NCBI GenBank assembly: GCA_024138025.1
Contig: JAMXBD010000396.1
Span: forward strand, 705,501-769,500
From: Combretum micranthum
Taxonomy: Eukaryota > Streptophyta > Magnoliopsida > Myrtales > Combretaceae
Length of the DNA stretch: 64,000 nt
Direction: 5' to 3'
A program made the position numbers and the translations under genes. This document shows, in pieces, positions 33,340-45,200 of the stretch. Each line of letters opens with the position of its first letter. The stretch's first letter is position 1. The notes under the pieces are model-generated. The model saw only the letters and a program-made list of their open reading frames with translations. It ran no database searches and was not told the DNA's origin.

Positions 33340-34440
33340 CTTACAAAGTTTGTAACTCATTGGCCTGTTAGCCAAAAACAAATAATTAAACACAAATCTT
33401 TTGAACTACTAATCAGTTGTGGATACATCATAGAAAGGAAGAATGTCGAAGCCTGGCCAAAACATTTTGTGCTGATAAAAGAAAAAGGTCTTAATTTTGT
33501 TGAGCATGCTTTTGAAGCTTGAATTCTTTCTCATTCTTGTGCCTTTATCTAAGTATATTATAGCACAAGAACTTCTCTGATCTAATCATAGGATCATACC
33601 ACTAATAATATTATAATTACATTGATTATTAAAAAATTAGTATAAAAAGATTTAAGGATTTTAATCATGATTAGAATAGATTTGAACTATTCAATAATAT
33701 GGTTGAAATAGATTTATCCTAGAGTCCAAACCATATCAACATACCTAATATTTCAGATCAATTGTAGTGGCACTATATTTAACAATACCCTCCAGAACAT
33801 GGCTACATTTGCTGCTGGTTACCAAGCAGATTTTAGACGAATTCGGCATTCTGCTATTGAGATCTGGATCCTATATATGCCTTGTAAGGAGCAATTCAAT
33901 ACATTGATAGTTTTCGCTAATTAGTTAAACAAGAAAACATCTTACTAGGTTAGGGAAAATGGAGAAACCTTATGGTTCTCGTAGGTTCTGGCAGATAATG
34001 GATACATCTGTTTATCCATTGACAAATTATAGATATGAATACTTAAAAATTTTTTTTTAATAAATTATTTAAAAAGAATTAAAAACAGATAAAAACAAGT
34101 TGACAATTTTTATTAAAAGATTAAATATAAATGTAAATCGGATATATTTACATGTATCATTTTGAAAAAGACGCAGATATTGATGAAAAACGGATTATCC
34201 AAACAGACCCGTCTAGTAAATGACAACACAATTTGGTTTATGAGAGATTGAAGAATGGAAATAAAATTAGTTTGAGTGTGTGTTATTAATTTGAAGCAGT
34301 GATCTAGTTATTGCACTATTCTTTATGAAATCGAAATCAGATTTTTGGTTTGTTTAGAGAGAACTTTCCATTCTCTTATACGACTGCAATTTGCAATAAA
34401 AATTTTGTTGATTTAGACAACAAATCAGTTGTTTTTTACG
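33340..34440. other. Intergenic DNA, no gene seen
   Basis: AT-rich. 34005-34205 has loosely inverted TGGATAC..TTTATCCA and GGATTATCCAAACAGACCC words and may be a small decayed MITE, but I could not define termini. Confidence 0.4.
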
Positions 34441-34803
34441 AGGGCTAAATATCAAATTTGATAACTGAATTTTATATAAAAATTTTAATTTAGTATCTAA
34501 ACTAGACTATGGTCAATTTAATACTTAATCAAATTTTTTATAGTTATTTTTAATACCTCTTTAATAAAATTTGCTTTATTTGCAGACGTCCAAAATGTAG
34601 CATATTATTTAATTTTTACTAATACTGCTAACATCGTATAGCACCTAATTCTTCCACATTAAGAAATAGATTAAACGGAGTTAGTAAGATAGTAAAAATA
34701 GCTACAAAAACTTTGATTGGATATTAAATTAACCAATTTAAAGTTATTGTACTAAAATGAATTTTTGTGTGTAAAATTAAGGTGCCAAATTCAAAATTTC
34801 TCC
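34441..34803. mobile_element. Small fold-back (MULE-like) MITE
   Basis: The left end reads GGGCTAAATATCAAATTTGA. The right end, reverse-complemented, reads GGAGAAATTTTGAATTTGG. Further in, ATTTTAATTTAGTATCTAAA pairs with AAATTCATTTTAGTACAATA, and AATACTTAATCAAATTTTT with AATATCCAATCAAAGTTTT. This is about 150 bp of diverged inverted repeat at each end. The target duplication is uncertain (TTTTTACGA against TTTTATAAA). Confidence 0.5.
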
Positions 34804-35176
34804 TTTTATAAACTTATGAGCCCAAACTTTCAAGATCAAAAAGATAAAAGGTAAATATAACGATACCTTTTGAAGATGCATAAATCTAAAAATAACAAGA
34901 TAAACAGACAATATTTTCCTTTCAGTTAATACTTCCGACTCTACTAGCATATTCTCGACAGCATTGTTCTTGCAAAAACAATATCTGCAATCCTATTGCT
35001 CAGTCTTAGCAGCTCAGCTTCTCTTGTTTGCAGCACTAGCATCACCATGTAGAGAAACTTTGATTTCTTTGTACCTAAAAACGATATCATACACCCAACA
35101 AGTAACTTAAAAACCATGTTTTCTTGTTTTCATTTTTCATTAGTTTGTGTTGTGAAGTTCCAGGAGATGATTCAAG

Positions 35177-36607
35177 CTAGAGATGTGAATGATCACTATG
35201 AATGTTGTCACCAACAATTAGATTAGTTTCATCCTCCTTCGGTGCACGATTTGTCTGCATTTGTCCTAACTGCTGGAACTTTGGAGCAACTCTATGCCTT
35301 TTGTCTGAAAATTTGTTCACATAGAATGCAACTGCCACAACTGCTCCTACAGAACATAATACAGCTAAAACCACCACCATTCCCTGTGACAATGAAGCAA
35401 AATAAGTCATCTCTAAGTTGAAACCATGTCTGCTGTTATTAAGGAAAGTGTAATCATGCTTACGTTTGTATGGTAGGAATTGTCTGGATGATACCATCTT
35501 GGTGGTGATGAATTTGACTCAGAATCTGCAGGAATAGGTTTAGATATTTGAAATGAGTGATCTGGGAACAAGTAAAAGGTATATAATACACGTTTCAGGG
35601 AATTTTTTTTCATGGTATCTCATCATAAATTCAATCACCAGGATATACGAAACATGGGATGATATCATGATCATTGTCTAAGCATGAGGTGATTTTGAAT
35701 TTCACTCCCAACCTCAACATTTTTAAGTATCATACTCAATTAAACATTTTACTTCCTAATCTAATGACTATGACTTAGCACTTGCTATGAAATATGTAAG
35801 AAATCATCAACCTGAGGAAGCTTTGGTTGGAACTGAGCAATCAGCACTGCCTCTCCAACTGGAAGGACATCCGCAAACTTCTTCATCCAAACACTCCGCA
35901 CCATTAAAGCACAAGTTGCTACCACACCGTGCTCCGGTGAGTTCACATCGGTCACCACCATATCTGGACGGACAACTGCATTTGTACTTCTCCCCTGCAC
36001 AATCTCTTCACACTTTCCACCATGTTCACACCAGAAGGAATTAGTCCCATCACACATTGTCATCTCTTGATCACAATATTTTCCCCTGCCATCAAGGATT
36101 CAACACCAATCAAAAGCAATATCTTCAGAAAAATCGGTTAAACTCAGGCACTAGGATAGCTAGATATAACAATTCATCTAATAAGAACTAATAGCAAGTC
36201 TAGCTAACAAGAAACAATTTCTAATAGATTCAATTCTAGTTGTCTTAACCATTGACATGAGAATGCTGCTAGTTATCGATGCCTGTTAACCATTTACATG
36301 CTGTCTCATGTAATGATAACTCAATGCTGTCTTATTCAAATCCTAAGAATTTCGAGACCATCCTGATTACTAAGTACATACAAAGATCAAAAAATATATG
36401 CAAATGGAAATGCAATTACCCCAGAAACCGGCGATCACCATCTAAAACGGTGGAAGGATCAGGAAGATCACAGATACAAGCACCATCTTCATCACAAGAC
36501 CCGGTTCGACATCGAGAATCATCACAAGGAAGAGACAAGCTCAAATTCAATGATCCAATTAACCAGACATATACACATAGATGCAACTTAGTTATTCTCA
36601 TTGACAT
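35177..36607 (-). CDS. EGF-like-domain type I membrane protein (frame broken in exon 2)
   Basis: Four exons with GT..AG introns: 36607-36420, 36085-35812, 35525-35464 and 35383-35177. The start is the MSMRITKLHL methionine, followed by a hydrophobic signal peptide (CVYVWLIGSLNLSLSL). Three cysteine-rich EGF-like modules follow: CDDSRCRTGSCDEDGACIC and on, CDGTNSFWCEHGGKC and on, and CGSNLCFNGAEC..CGCPSSWRGSADC. Then come a serine-rich stalk, one membrane helix (MVVVLAVLCSVGAVVAVAF) and a charged tail of about 48 residues. This predicts a plasma-membrane or secretory-pathway protein with an extracellular cysteine-rich region; its partner is unknown. Plant homologues are sometimes annotated notch-like. 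The exons sum to 731 nt, one short of a whole number of codons: the frame shifts at the CCCC run 35992-35995 between the third and fourth cysteines of module 2. Either a one-base deletion or an assembly error would explain it. Confidence 0.7.
35992..35995 (-). other. Frameshift site in the EGF-like gene
   Basis: On the coding strand, GTGCAG is followed by GGGG and then AGAAG. The upstream frame ends EEIVQG and then loses the cysteines. The other frame resumes with EKYKCSCPSRYGGDRC, the expected EGF-like continuation. No intron can sit here, because both frames fit with no extra bases. Confidence 0.7.
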
Positions 36608-36699
36608 TGTACTTAGTGTGTTCTTTTCGTATATTTGTTTTGTAAAACCACAAGAATAATGGTCCTTCTTCACAATTTTGATACATAATTTTTTTTCTG

Positions 36700-37480
36700 C
36701 TTCCTCTGGCTCTAGTGAATTAGGTTGACCTTGAGATGAGTGAAAGTGTCTTCAGGCTTAAGCTAAGGTAACATGGAGTTTGAAAAATGGTGGCATATGG
36801 GAAGCTAATTAGAGATGCAACAAACAATAAGCAAAGTAAGCTTGAAATGAATAAAATATTTTCATTGGCTTTTCGTCGTCCATTAGAGTTACGAGAAAAG
36901 ATAGATTTAATAAACATGATAGACCCCATAAGATGATTTGTGGTGCATAAATATCCGTAAATTTTTCTTGACAATGTTACGAAAGTATGCACTATTTTCA
37001 TCTATTGTTTAAAACATATTAACACTTGTCCACCGACCGCCACTCATCCAAACATATAGCGCCTTATACCCATTCAATCTTTTTTCCAGAGTTGTAATTT
37101 TCTTAAGGTCATGTGGGAGGATATGTTACAAAATATAACATGAAAAAAAAAAAAGCACATGGAATAATAATTATGAGTGGAAAAGTGTATATGATTTTAG
37201 ATTTTTGAATCCTATTTGGAATGATGGTATATGCATTTTGAAATCGAAATTATTACTTAAGTAGAGATATGCTTCAATGAAACTTTTAATATCTGAAAAT
37301 TTACAAATACTTGAAACCATTAAAACCTAAAAATGATGTAAAAAATTTATCATAAATATAAAAATTAAAGAGCAAACTTTTAATATCTTGAGAAGTTATA
37401 TATATTTTAAAAATTAAAGAAAAATAAATGCATAATTTGAATACATAAAAATTCATTTGCCCCTATATTTTTGGAATGTA
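36700..37480. other. Upstream flank of the EGF-like gene, no gene seen
   Basis: AT-rich DNA that probably contains the promoter of the minus-strand EGF-like gene. I cannot assign a TATA box with confidence. ORF 36720-37001 has no recognisable domain. Confidence 0.4.
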
Positions 37481-37488
37481 TTTGCAAT

Positions 37489-38362
37489 TAGGGTTGTTAA
37501 AAAAAAAAATCGATTGAACTGTGAATCGTATCAGACCAAATCGAAATTTTGGTTCTTTTTCGGATCGATTCGGTTCAGTAAAGAGCAAAAACAGTTCACG
37601 GTTTGGTTTGAGACTCTAACCGAACCGTATGGTTCTAACTGAACCGAATTATTTTACATATTTTTAAAAAATTAAACATGTTATTTTTACTCTTAATTTT
37701 TCATTAAAAAATAAATTGTTTTCTAAATTTGTTACTTAAATTTGTATCATTCATGAGAATAAAATTAGATTTGTCATATTATGTTTTAATTGTTATACTA
37801 TTTACAAATAAGATAGATTTTAGATTTTAGCATCTAGCATTATAACTTATGAATTTTTTTTTCCTTTTATCTTACTAATTCTATTATTTAGTTACTTATT
37901 GATTTATATAATTGATAATATGTTAGTTAGAAACATATAAAGAATTAAATTTTGTGTCTTATATTGTGATAAAGTCTAGTATACTATTATAGTTCAAAAT
38001 AATTAAAAAAAATGAGACTAGTCACGATTATAATTTTATAATGGATGAAAACATTTCCTTCTTATAAGTTTTACATGTTTATTTGGTAAATGATTGATTT
38101 TAAATATTGTTGTTTATATTTGCATTAGTGATAAAAAATATGTAATTTAAGTTTTTTGATAGAATATATTTTTATTATATTAATAAAAATGGTTCGAACA
38201 GCAAACCAAACTGTTACTGAAGCATTTTTTTTTTCGATTCAAAAAACTTATGAATCAAACTGTATGATTAAGTTCGAATTTATAAGAAAAAATGAATCGT
38301 AAAATATAGTGCGGTTCGATTTGAGGTGCAAACAAAACCAAATCGTACCGTACACATCCTTA
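37489..38362. mobile_element. hAT-type non-autonomous element, 874 bp
   Basis: It starts TAGGGTTGTTAA and ends CACATCCTTA. It is flanked by perfect 8-bp duplications TTTGCAAT at 37481-37488 and 38363-38370. The subterminal regions are packed with GGTTCGG/CCGAACC words (for example 37552-37650 and 38190-38350), a common arrangement of hAT transposase binding sites, around an AT-rich middle. The same family occurs in the opposite orientation at 39821-40652. Confidence 0.8.
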
Positions 38363-38370
38363 TTTGCAAT

Positions 38371-39392
38371 TCTTGAGTAGACAATGAAAAGTGGACTGAT
38401 TAACTCTTTAGGAACCTTGGATTGAGGGCTCCAGGTTATAAACAAAACTTTTTTTCTTTTTTCTTTTTTTTTCCCTTTGGAATACAACCCATTGCCACGA
38501 TATATATGTGTGTGTGTGATAAACCTACTTTAACAAGTAAAATGGCCTGCTCGATTGCCTAAAACCATGATGATAATGGAATAAAGGAAAGGATACAAAA
38601 AAGATAGCTCATTCATTTCTATTAGTATTTTTTTATTTTATTTATAAGGATTAGTTAGTGATTTGGCTTAGTGAGTCCTTTTTATTTTTGGCACCCATTC
38701 ATCTGATCTCTGTGGATTGACGAGAAAAGGAAAAAAAAAAATCATTGGTATTAATAGGTCATGAGTTCATATAAGTGGTATAAAATACTAATATAATTAT
38801 CATAAGCAGTAATAATAGGATAACTTTTAAAAAATAATTTATATGTCAAGATTTTATTGGTATTTATATATCACTCATCCAGATACATGACGTGTTAATA
38901 CTAATAAAGCTTTTCGGGACTTAGTGAAAAGAGGGATTCCATCATCAGAGAAGCAATCAGATCAATATCTTTCAAATATACAATATGGATTATGACAATG
39001 TAATATGGTTCGACTCTTGTGTTGATTGGGATGAATCATCTCAGCTCCACTCACACAAACAAAGGAAAGAGATGTTAATAGCAACAAATTGTGTGTACCT
39101 TCTACTGTGGCTAAAGAATTATCAACATTCTCTTTTCTTTCTTTTACTACTCTCTTATCAACCTGTAACTCTCAGCATATCTTGTGCATCAAAAAGACAT
39201 AAGTCTTTAGTTTATATTTAACAATGCTGAGACTAGAATTTGAAAAACCTTTACCGATCTTCCCCAGCTCGTCTAGGGGGGGCTACTTGGCCCTTGTTAT
39301 AGATTAGTTGGATCGAGCGTCCACCTTGGACCAAAAAGTTTATATGGTCATCCTCGCCTCGGACGAAAGAGAATTTATAGTTTAATTGCGAA
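38371..39392. other. Intergenic DNA between hAT elements
   Basis: No gene seen. ORF 38985-39221 (78 codons) shows no recognisable domain. A short TATATATGTGTGTGTG tract lies near 38502. Confidence 0.5.
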
Positions 39393-40783
39393 TAGGGGCA
39401 AGAAACAAGCAAAGTTAATTACAAGCTATTTGAGCTCAACTTACTTTAAACTTGGTTTGACTTGAGCTCAATTAGTAAATGAGTTGAATTTGAGCTTAAA
39501 ATAAATCTCACTTATCAAGATGAGCCAACGTCGAGTTTTGATTCAAGGCCACGAGCTGGTTGGTGAACGGAGTTGTGGACAGCTTGCAAATAAGCCCATT
39601 AATAGGCTCATGAATAAGCTCATTAGAAGATTTATGAGTTTTATATTATTATATATTAATATATAATCAAAACAATAAAAACTAATTCTTATTTAATATA
39701 CATATATATATTTAGCAACTCTTATATATTATTTATAGGTTCCCAAAAAAAAAAAAATGAGTCATCTAAACGAGTCAAACTCAATCTCGAAATAAAGCTT
39801 GTTAAACTAAATGTGTCAAGTAGAGGTGTGCATGGTATAGTTCAATTCAGTTTGCACCTCGAACCGAACTGCATCATATTTTATGTTTCGGTTGTTCTTT
39901 TTCTAACCATATGATTTGGTTCATAATTTTTTGGAATCGAAAAAAAAAACGGTTCGATACGGTTTGGTCTGCGGTTCGAACCATTTTTATTTGTAAAATA
40001 AAAAATATATTCAATCAAAAAACTTCAATTACATATTTCTTATCACTAATGCATATATAAATAACAATATTTAAAATTAACAATTTACCAAATAAACATG
40101 TAAAACTTATAGGAATGAGGGATTTCATTCATTATAAAATTATAATCGTGATTAGTCTTATTTTATTATTATTTTAAACTATAATGATATACTAGACTTT
40201 ATCCCAATATAAGACAAAATTTAATTTTTAAATGCTTCTAGCTAACATATTATTAATTATATAAATCAATAAGTAACTAAATAATAGAATTAGTAAGACT
40301 AAGGGAAATTTTTTTTTTTCATTAGTTAGAATACTAGATGCTAAAATCTAAAATCTATCTTATTTGTAGACAACATAACAATTAAAACATAATATAACAA
40401 ATATAATTTTATTCTTATGAATGATACATGTTTAAGTCACAAATTTTAAAAATAATTAATTTTTAATGAAACAATTAAGAGTAAAAATAAATATGTTTAA
40501 TTTGAGAAAAAATGAAAACTTTTCGATTCTGTTTAGGGCTTGAACCGAATCACGAACCGTTTACTATTCACCGAACCGAACCATGAACTGAACTATTTAA
40601 AAAAAGAATCGAAATTTCGGTTATGTTCGGTCGGTTTTTTTGCACAGCCCTAACGCCAAGCTTGTGCCAAAATTTCAAACTCGATAAAAAGTTTGGCTCA
40701 AACTCGATTATTTTTAAACAAGCATTCTTAAACAAGTGGATTCTGAGCCTTCAAAAGTTCATTTCGGTTTGTTTGTAGCTTTA
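39393..40783. mobile_element. hAT-like element hosting a nested hAT copy
   Basis: The left end TAGGGGCAAGAAACAAGC and right end (reverse-complemented) TAAAGCTACAAACAAACC are flanked by ATTGCGAA (39385-39392) and ATTGTGAG (40784-40791), which differ only by two transitions. The interior carries GAGCTCAA/TTGAGCTC and AAGCTTG words of the same family as the repeats at 20763-24899 and 41150-42205. It is interrupted at 39821-40652 by the hAT copy described next. Non-coding. Confidence 0.6.
39821..40652. mobile_element. Nested hAT-type element, inverted relative of 37489-38362
   Basis: It starts TAGAGGTGTGCATGG and ends TGCACAGCCCTA. The flanks GTGTCAAG (39813-39820) and ACGCCAAG (40653-40660) differ by three transitions. 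Compared with 37489-38362 read on the other strand, the GGTTCGA..CCATTTTTAT block, an ATATTCAATCAAAAA stretch and the AAACCGAACC-rich ends occur in the same order. Non-coding. Confidence 0.7.
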
Positions 40784-41556
40784 ATTGTGAGATTAGTATT
40801 TATGCCATTATTATTATTGTTATTATTATTCAAGATATGATTTGCATAACTACCAATCAATTCTAATATATTAATTCAACTTGAAAGATTAAAAATTTTG
40901 AAGAGAAAATAAACAACTCCATAGTTGCCAGCACAAACATGCTGCCGATTGAGGAGGTCATGGTGGGATCAGGACATATTTATATATTACCAGATTTTTC
41001 TTACAACAGTAAAAGCTGTAAGTATTATATTCATATGCACAATGAAGTTTGTGATATACCCTATTGGTACATTACCGTACAATTCAATGCCTTTTCAAAT
41101 GATAATTGTAAAAATAACCTTTAAAATGTATATGCCAATAAATCAATCAGCAAAACATGAATATGATTACGAATAAGTTGAATTGATTACGAGCTCTTTA
41201 ACTCAACTTAATTTAAGCTTGACTAGCTTTTAGCATGGTTTGTAAACAAGCAAAATTCAAACCTATAATTTATATATTTTGTATATTATATTAATATAAT
41301 TAAAACCAAAGCCTAATTTGTACAATATACGTAATATAATCTCTATTTATTATTCATTTACCTATCTATTTAAACATTTATTATTTATTTATTTATTTTT
41401 TGCATAGTTAACTTCCAAGATTTAACTTTATTTTATATTTTAATTGCAAATGAGTCCATATTGGCTCATAAGTTGAGCCACATGTGAGCTACTCAAGATC
41501 AAGTTAATTCAAACTCAATTTATAAACGAGTTAAGCTTGATCTCAAATAAAGTTTA
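40784..41556. mobile_element. Intergenic DNA and left part of a decayed hAT-like repeat
   Basis: From about 41150 the sequence has GAGCTC, AAGCTTGA and ATAAACGAGTTAAGCTTGA words of the family seen at 39393-40783. It continues after the miniature retrotransposon to about 42205, where TTCGATTTGTTTGTAATTCTAG resembles the right end. Overlapping short ORFs at 40925-41176 have no recognisable domain. Confidence 0.35.
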
Positions 41557-42137
41557 TATTAGGGTACAAGTGTGATGTTATAAAAATCTTACATGGAAAA
41601 TATGTGAATGATTTATAAGAGAGAAGACCCATTAAGCTAATGTTTTAAGATTTTTGATTATATATGGTGTTAGGTCAATTTAAAAATTCCTTCACATGGT
41701 CCGTTTATATAATTTTTCCCTATTGAAGACTTTCCCTCTTCTTAACAAGTGATATTAAAGCTGATGGTTTAGCCGAGACAATTCGATGATTGGTCCTTTT
41801 GTGTGAAAAGAAGAGTTTTGTGGTGGTAACTTATATTAAAAAATCATGATATAAGGTGAACAAGTAGATAGCAGACCGCTGACAAAGTTGGTCTAGTGAA
41901 GTTAATTCAACAAGCTTTTGAAAAGATCGTAAGATTTACATTTGGGAAAGAGTACTAAGTTCATTGTGGAAATTTAAACTTGAGGGGAAGATTGTTAAGA
42001 TACAAGTGTGAAGTTAGAAAAATCTCATATGAAAAAATATGAATTGTATGAAAGATTCATATATAAATAGGCTAAGTTAGAACTTATTAATTTTCATACC
42101 CTATAAAACCTTCGTTCAACTATGCTCGATCTTAACA
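41557..42137 (+). mobile_element. TRIM-like miniature LTR retrotransposon
   Basis: A 5' LTR-like segment (41557-41747) begins TATTAGGGTACAAGTGTGA and ends CTTCTTAACA. A 3' copy (41993-42137) begins TGTTAAGATACAAGTGTGA and ends GATCTTAACA. TGTTAAGAT and ATCTTAACA are 9-bp inverted LTR ends. Two bases after the first LTR, TGATATTAAAGC resembles the tRNA-Met primer site TGGTATCAGAGC. Just before the second LTR, GAGGGGAAGA is a good polypurine tract. The internal 245 bp has no coding capacity. All parts of a TRIM are present in 581 bp. The two LTRs differ by an indel of about 45 bp and many substitutions, so it is old. Confidence 0.6.
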
Positions 42138-42205
42138 ATTTTTTAAATGAGTTGTATCTAATTTTATAAAAACTCTGCCTAATTCGATTTGTTTGTAATT
42201 CTAGT

Positions 42206-45200
42206 AAGGAAAAGGACACCAATTGAGGATAAAGAAACTTTTGGAAAGCTAACATACAGTTTGTACCATGTAAATGCTATGGAAACAAACCTAAAATAGC
42301 CATCATAAGTGAATCTCACTTCTTACTTGCGTAATTTTTACATTCAGATCCAATTCTATATGACTTTTAATAATAGCACTAAGTATGGATGTGTGGATAT
42401 GAGCTTTTGGTAGGTTTCAATTTCTTAAAGAATAAAATTATCATGATAAAATAGGATGTAAATTAATTACTAAATTATTTTAGTAAAATCACATCTTGAA
42501 GTAGCAATTGAGGCTTACAAGAAAATTGAAATGAAAATCACATGTACAATAGTGAATTTACATGGTCATTTTGGTGATTAATTTTCTTTATAGCCTATTT
42601 TAGTAATTAATCCAAAATAAAGACTACTTTGAAAATTATTTTTTTTAAAAAGCTAAATTGATAAAAAAAAATCATGTGCATATAGGGTCTATTGAGTGTG
42701 AATGTATACCGTAAGTAAAGGTTCCAAATGCATGAGATCTTGTTCCCATTTAATATAATTTTGGAACCTGAGACCTCTTAAATCTTATATCTAAAATCTT
42801 ATTCTTATAACCATTTACACATAAATTATAATAAATGCTGGTATAATAATGAATTGAATTGTGCTATCAGTTCATAATCTGTACCAAACTTTTGAATAAT
42901 TAGGCTTAATTACTCACCTATAAAATAAAACATGTACAATAAGACCCACAAAACAAGACAGTGTCATAGGGCCTTGAGGGTTCTTCGATATGGCTACCCT
43001 GACATTCAAGTTGATGTTTACTCAATGTGGGAAGTAGAAAGAAATAGAGTAGAGGAGTTACCGGTTTGTATGACTCCTAGTGATAGTTGCTGATATAATG
43101 GAGAACATAGAGTATTGGATAGTTAAGAGCAGTTGCTGGGGTTGTGGGGGTTAGACTATGAAAGCAATAAATTGAGCCTAGTGAGCCCACATGTCAAAAT
43201 TGACTATCAATAAACTGATTAAAAAAAAAAAGAAAAAACCGTAAATTATATAATATAACAACAAATATAGCAAATTTAAACTGCAGTACTAAGTTAGTTA
43301 GAAGATGCATGATCCTCACATTTTTAAGTGTGTGGCTAGAATTGCAGCCTATAAGTTGTTGTTTGGGGTTGGGCTATATGTTTTAAACTTCACTGTGTCT
43401 ATTAATGATTCCTCGTATTGGTATCCATATAAAGTGAAAATTTACGAGAATCCCCAGAACCTGAAACCCGTGATTGAACTTGGACCTGTCCTTCATTCAT
43501 TCCAAAAAAAAAAAAAAAAGAACTTGGACCTGTCCTAACTTTTAGTACCATCCTTAAACCAATCAACCATGGACGCTGAAATTCCCTGTCCTTGCGACTC
43601 AAGCCCCTACGTCTACCTACTATTAATGGTCCTTTAATAGCCCCCAAATTTCATTTTGAGAGTTAGGTGTAAAGTAGGATAAAGCTATAAAAGAAATTTA
43701 AACCATGAAGCATCAAGACAACAGCTGTCAGTCCAACTCTAGACTTTTTCCTCCAAAGTCTTGACTGTTCTTGATATTTCCTTCCAAGTCATGACTAATG
43801 ACCAAATTATAGAGGAAACTGTTTAATTATCGTACGAATAGTAGTAGATTAATAATGCAACTAATCTATTATATTAGAGAGGCCAATAAACTGTATATCA
43901 TAGCATCATCTTAATAGTAAGATCTTGATTTAAAATGTTAAAAATATTTACGTTTGACCATCATTAAGATAAAATAAAGTAAAATAATATTCTAAACAAA
44001 TTATATATCTTTTTATCTTTAACTTATCATGGACAATTACCCCATTTTCGACCCTATGTCTTCCCTTCACCACAGAAAGAAAAACAAAATAAAAACGTGG
44101 GGTCTTGAAACTGATTCGAATTCAAAGGTGTCAATTAACTCATCCTCATGTTATGTTGCAATTTTTCCAGACCATGAGTGATAGAGTGAGACCCATCTTT
44201 TAGAAATTCTACATAGCATGAGAAAGAGACGGATCAAGCAAGCACCACGTCCCCATTCAATTTTCCATCCAGACAACATCTTTATCAATGCACCTCCTTA
44301 GGCTACTTTCTTCATTTTTCTGCTGGTTAATCATTGAAGAGATAAGGTACATTGTCGTCTCCTATGATACTCATATCAATAGTAATAATTTATGTCCATT
44401 ATCAGTTGCTTGGCATTCCAAAAACCCGCTAGTTAAACACGTATCATGTGTTACAGACATTGTTTTTTCAATAGTACTGGATCAGATTCGATTCTTCCAT
44501 CTACATATAGTTGGTTTGAAAAGAAAAAAGGGAAAGAAGAAATTTGATAACTTAATGTAAATCAACACACACAATAGATAAAAGTAATGCACTGTAGAAT
44601 TTAGCTTGGATTGTATTGATATTGCAATAAATGGTATTCATAAATGGAAACAAAATTTTGTGTAAACTGTAGCTTGAAGTTGAGGGCCACTCATAGATCT
44701 GGGAAAAATAAATTTTTGCCATCCATCCAAAAAATAAGTGGATGGTCTTGGACCACCTATCTTTGACAATAACCTTCATTAAGGATGTGTCAAATAAGAT
44801 TATAGAACCACATGTGGTACCACATGCAATCCCACTTGCTTATATAGCACACCGTCAATAGAGGGTGTTGCCAAAAATAAGTGGTTCAATGATTACCGAT
44901 CTATTTTTTCATCCATAGAGAGGTTTAATAATTTATTGTTATTCTTATTTATTTCAAAAATAAATTGTAAAATGGAAAGTATCATTTACAGCCATTTTGA
45001 ATTCGCTATTGGGTGAAGTTGCACCCATCAATCAACCCTGAGCCTAATGAAGGCTCAATCATCGGAATATAATGGACCTATCAATCTAATTAATACCTTT
45101 CATTAGGATCATGGCACATTGAAAATGGTCCTACATCACGACCAACATGTGAAATTACTTTTTCAAATGGTATACTTTTAGTTAAGGATGTTGTAAAAAA

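Noticed and set aside
36279..36659. 126-codon plus-strand ORF
   Set aside because: It lies opposite exon 1 of the EGF-like gene and has no domain; the minus-strand exon has correct splice sites.
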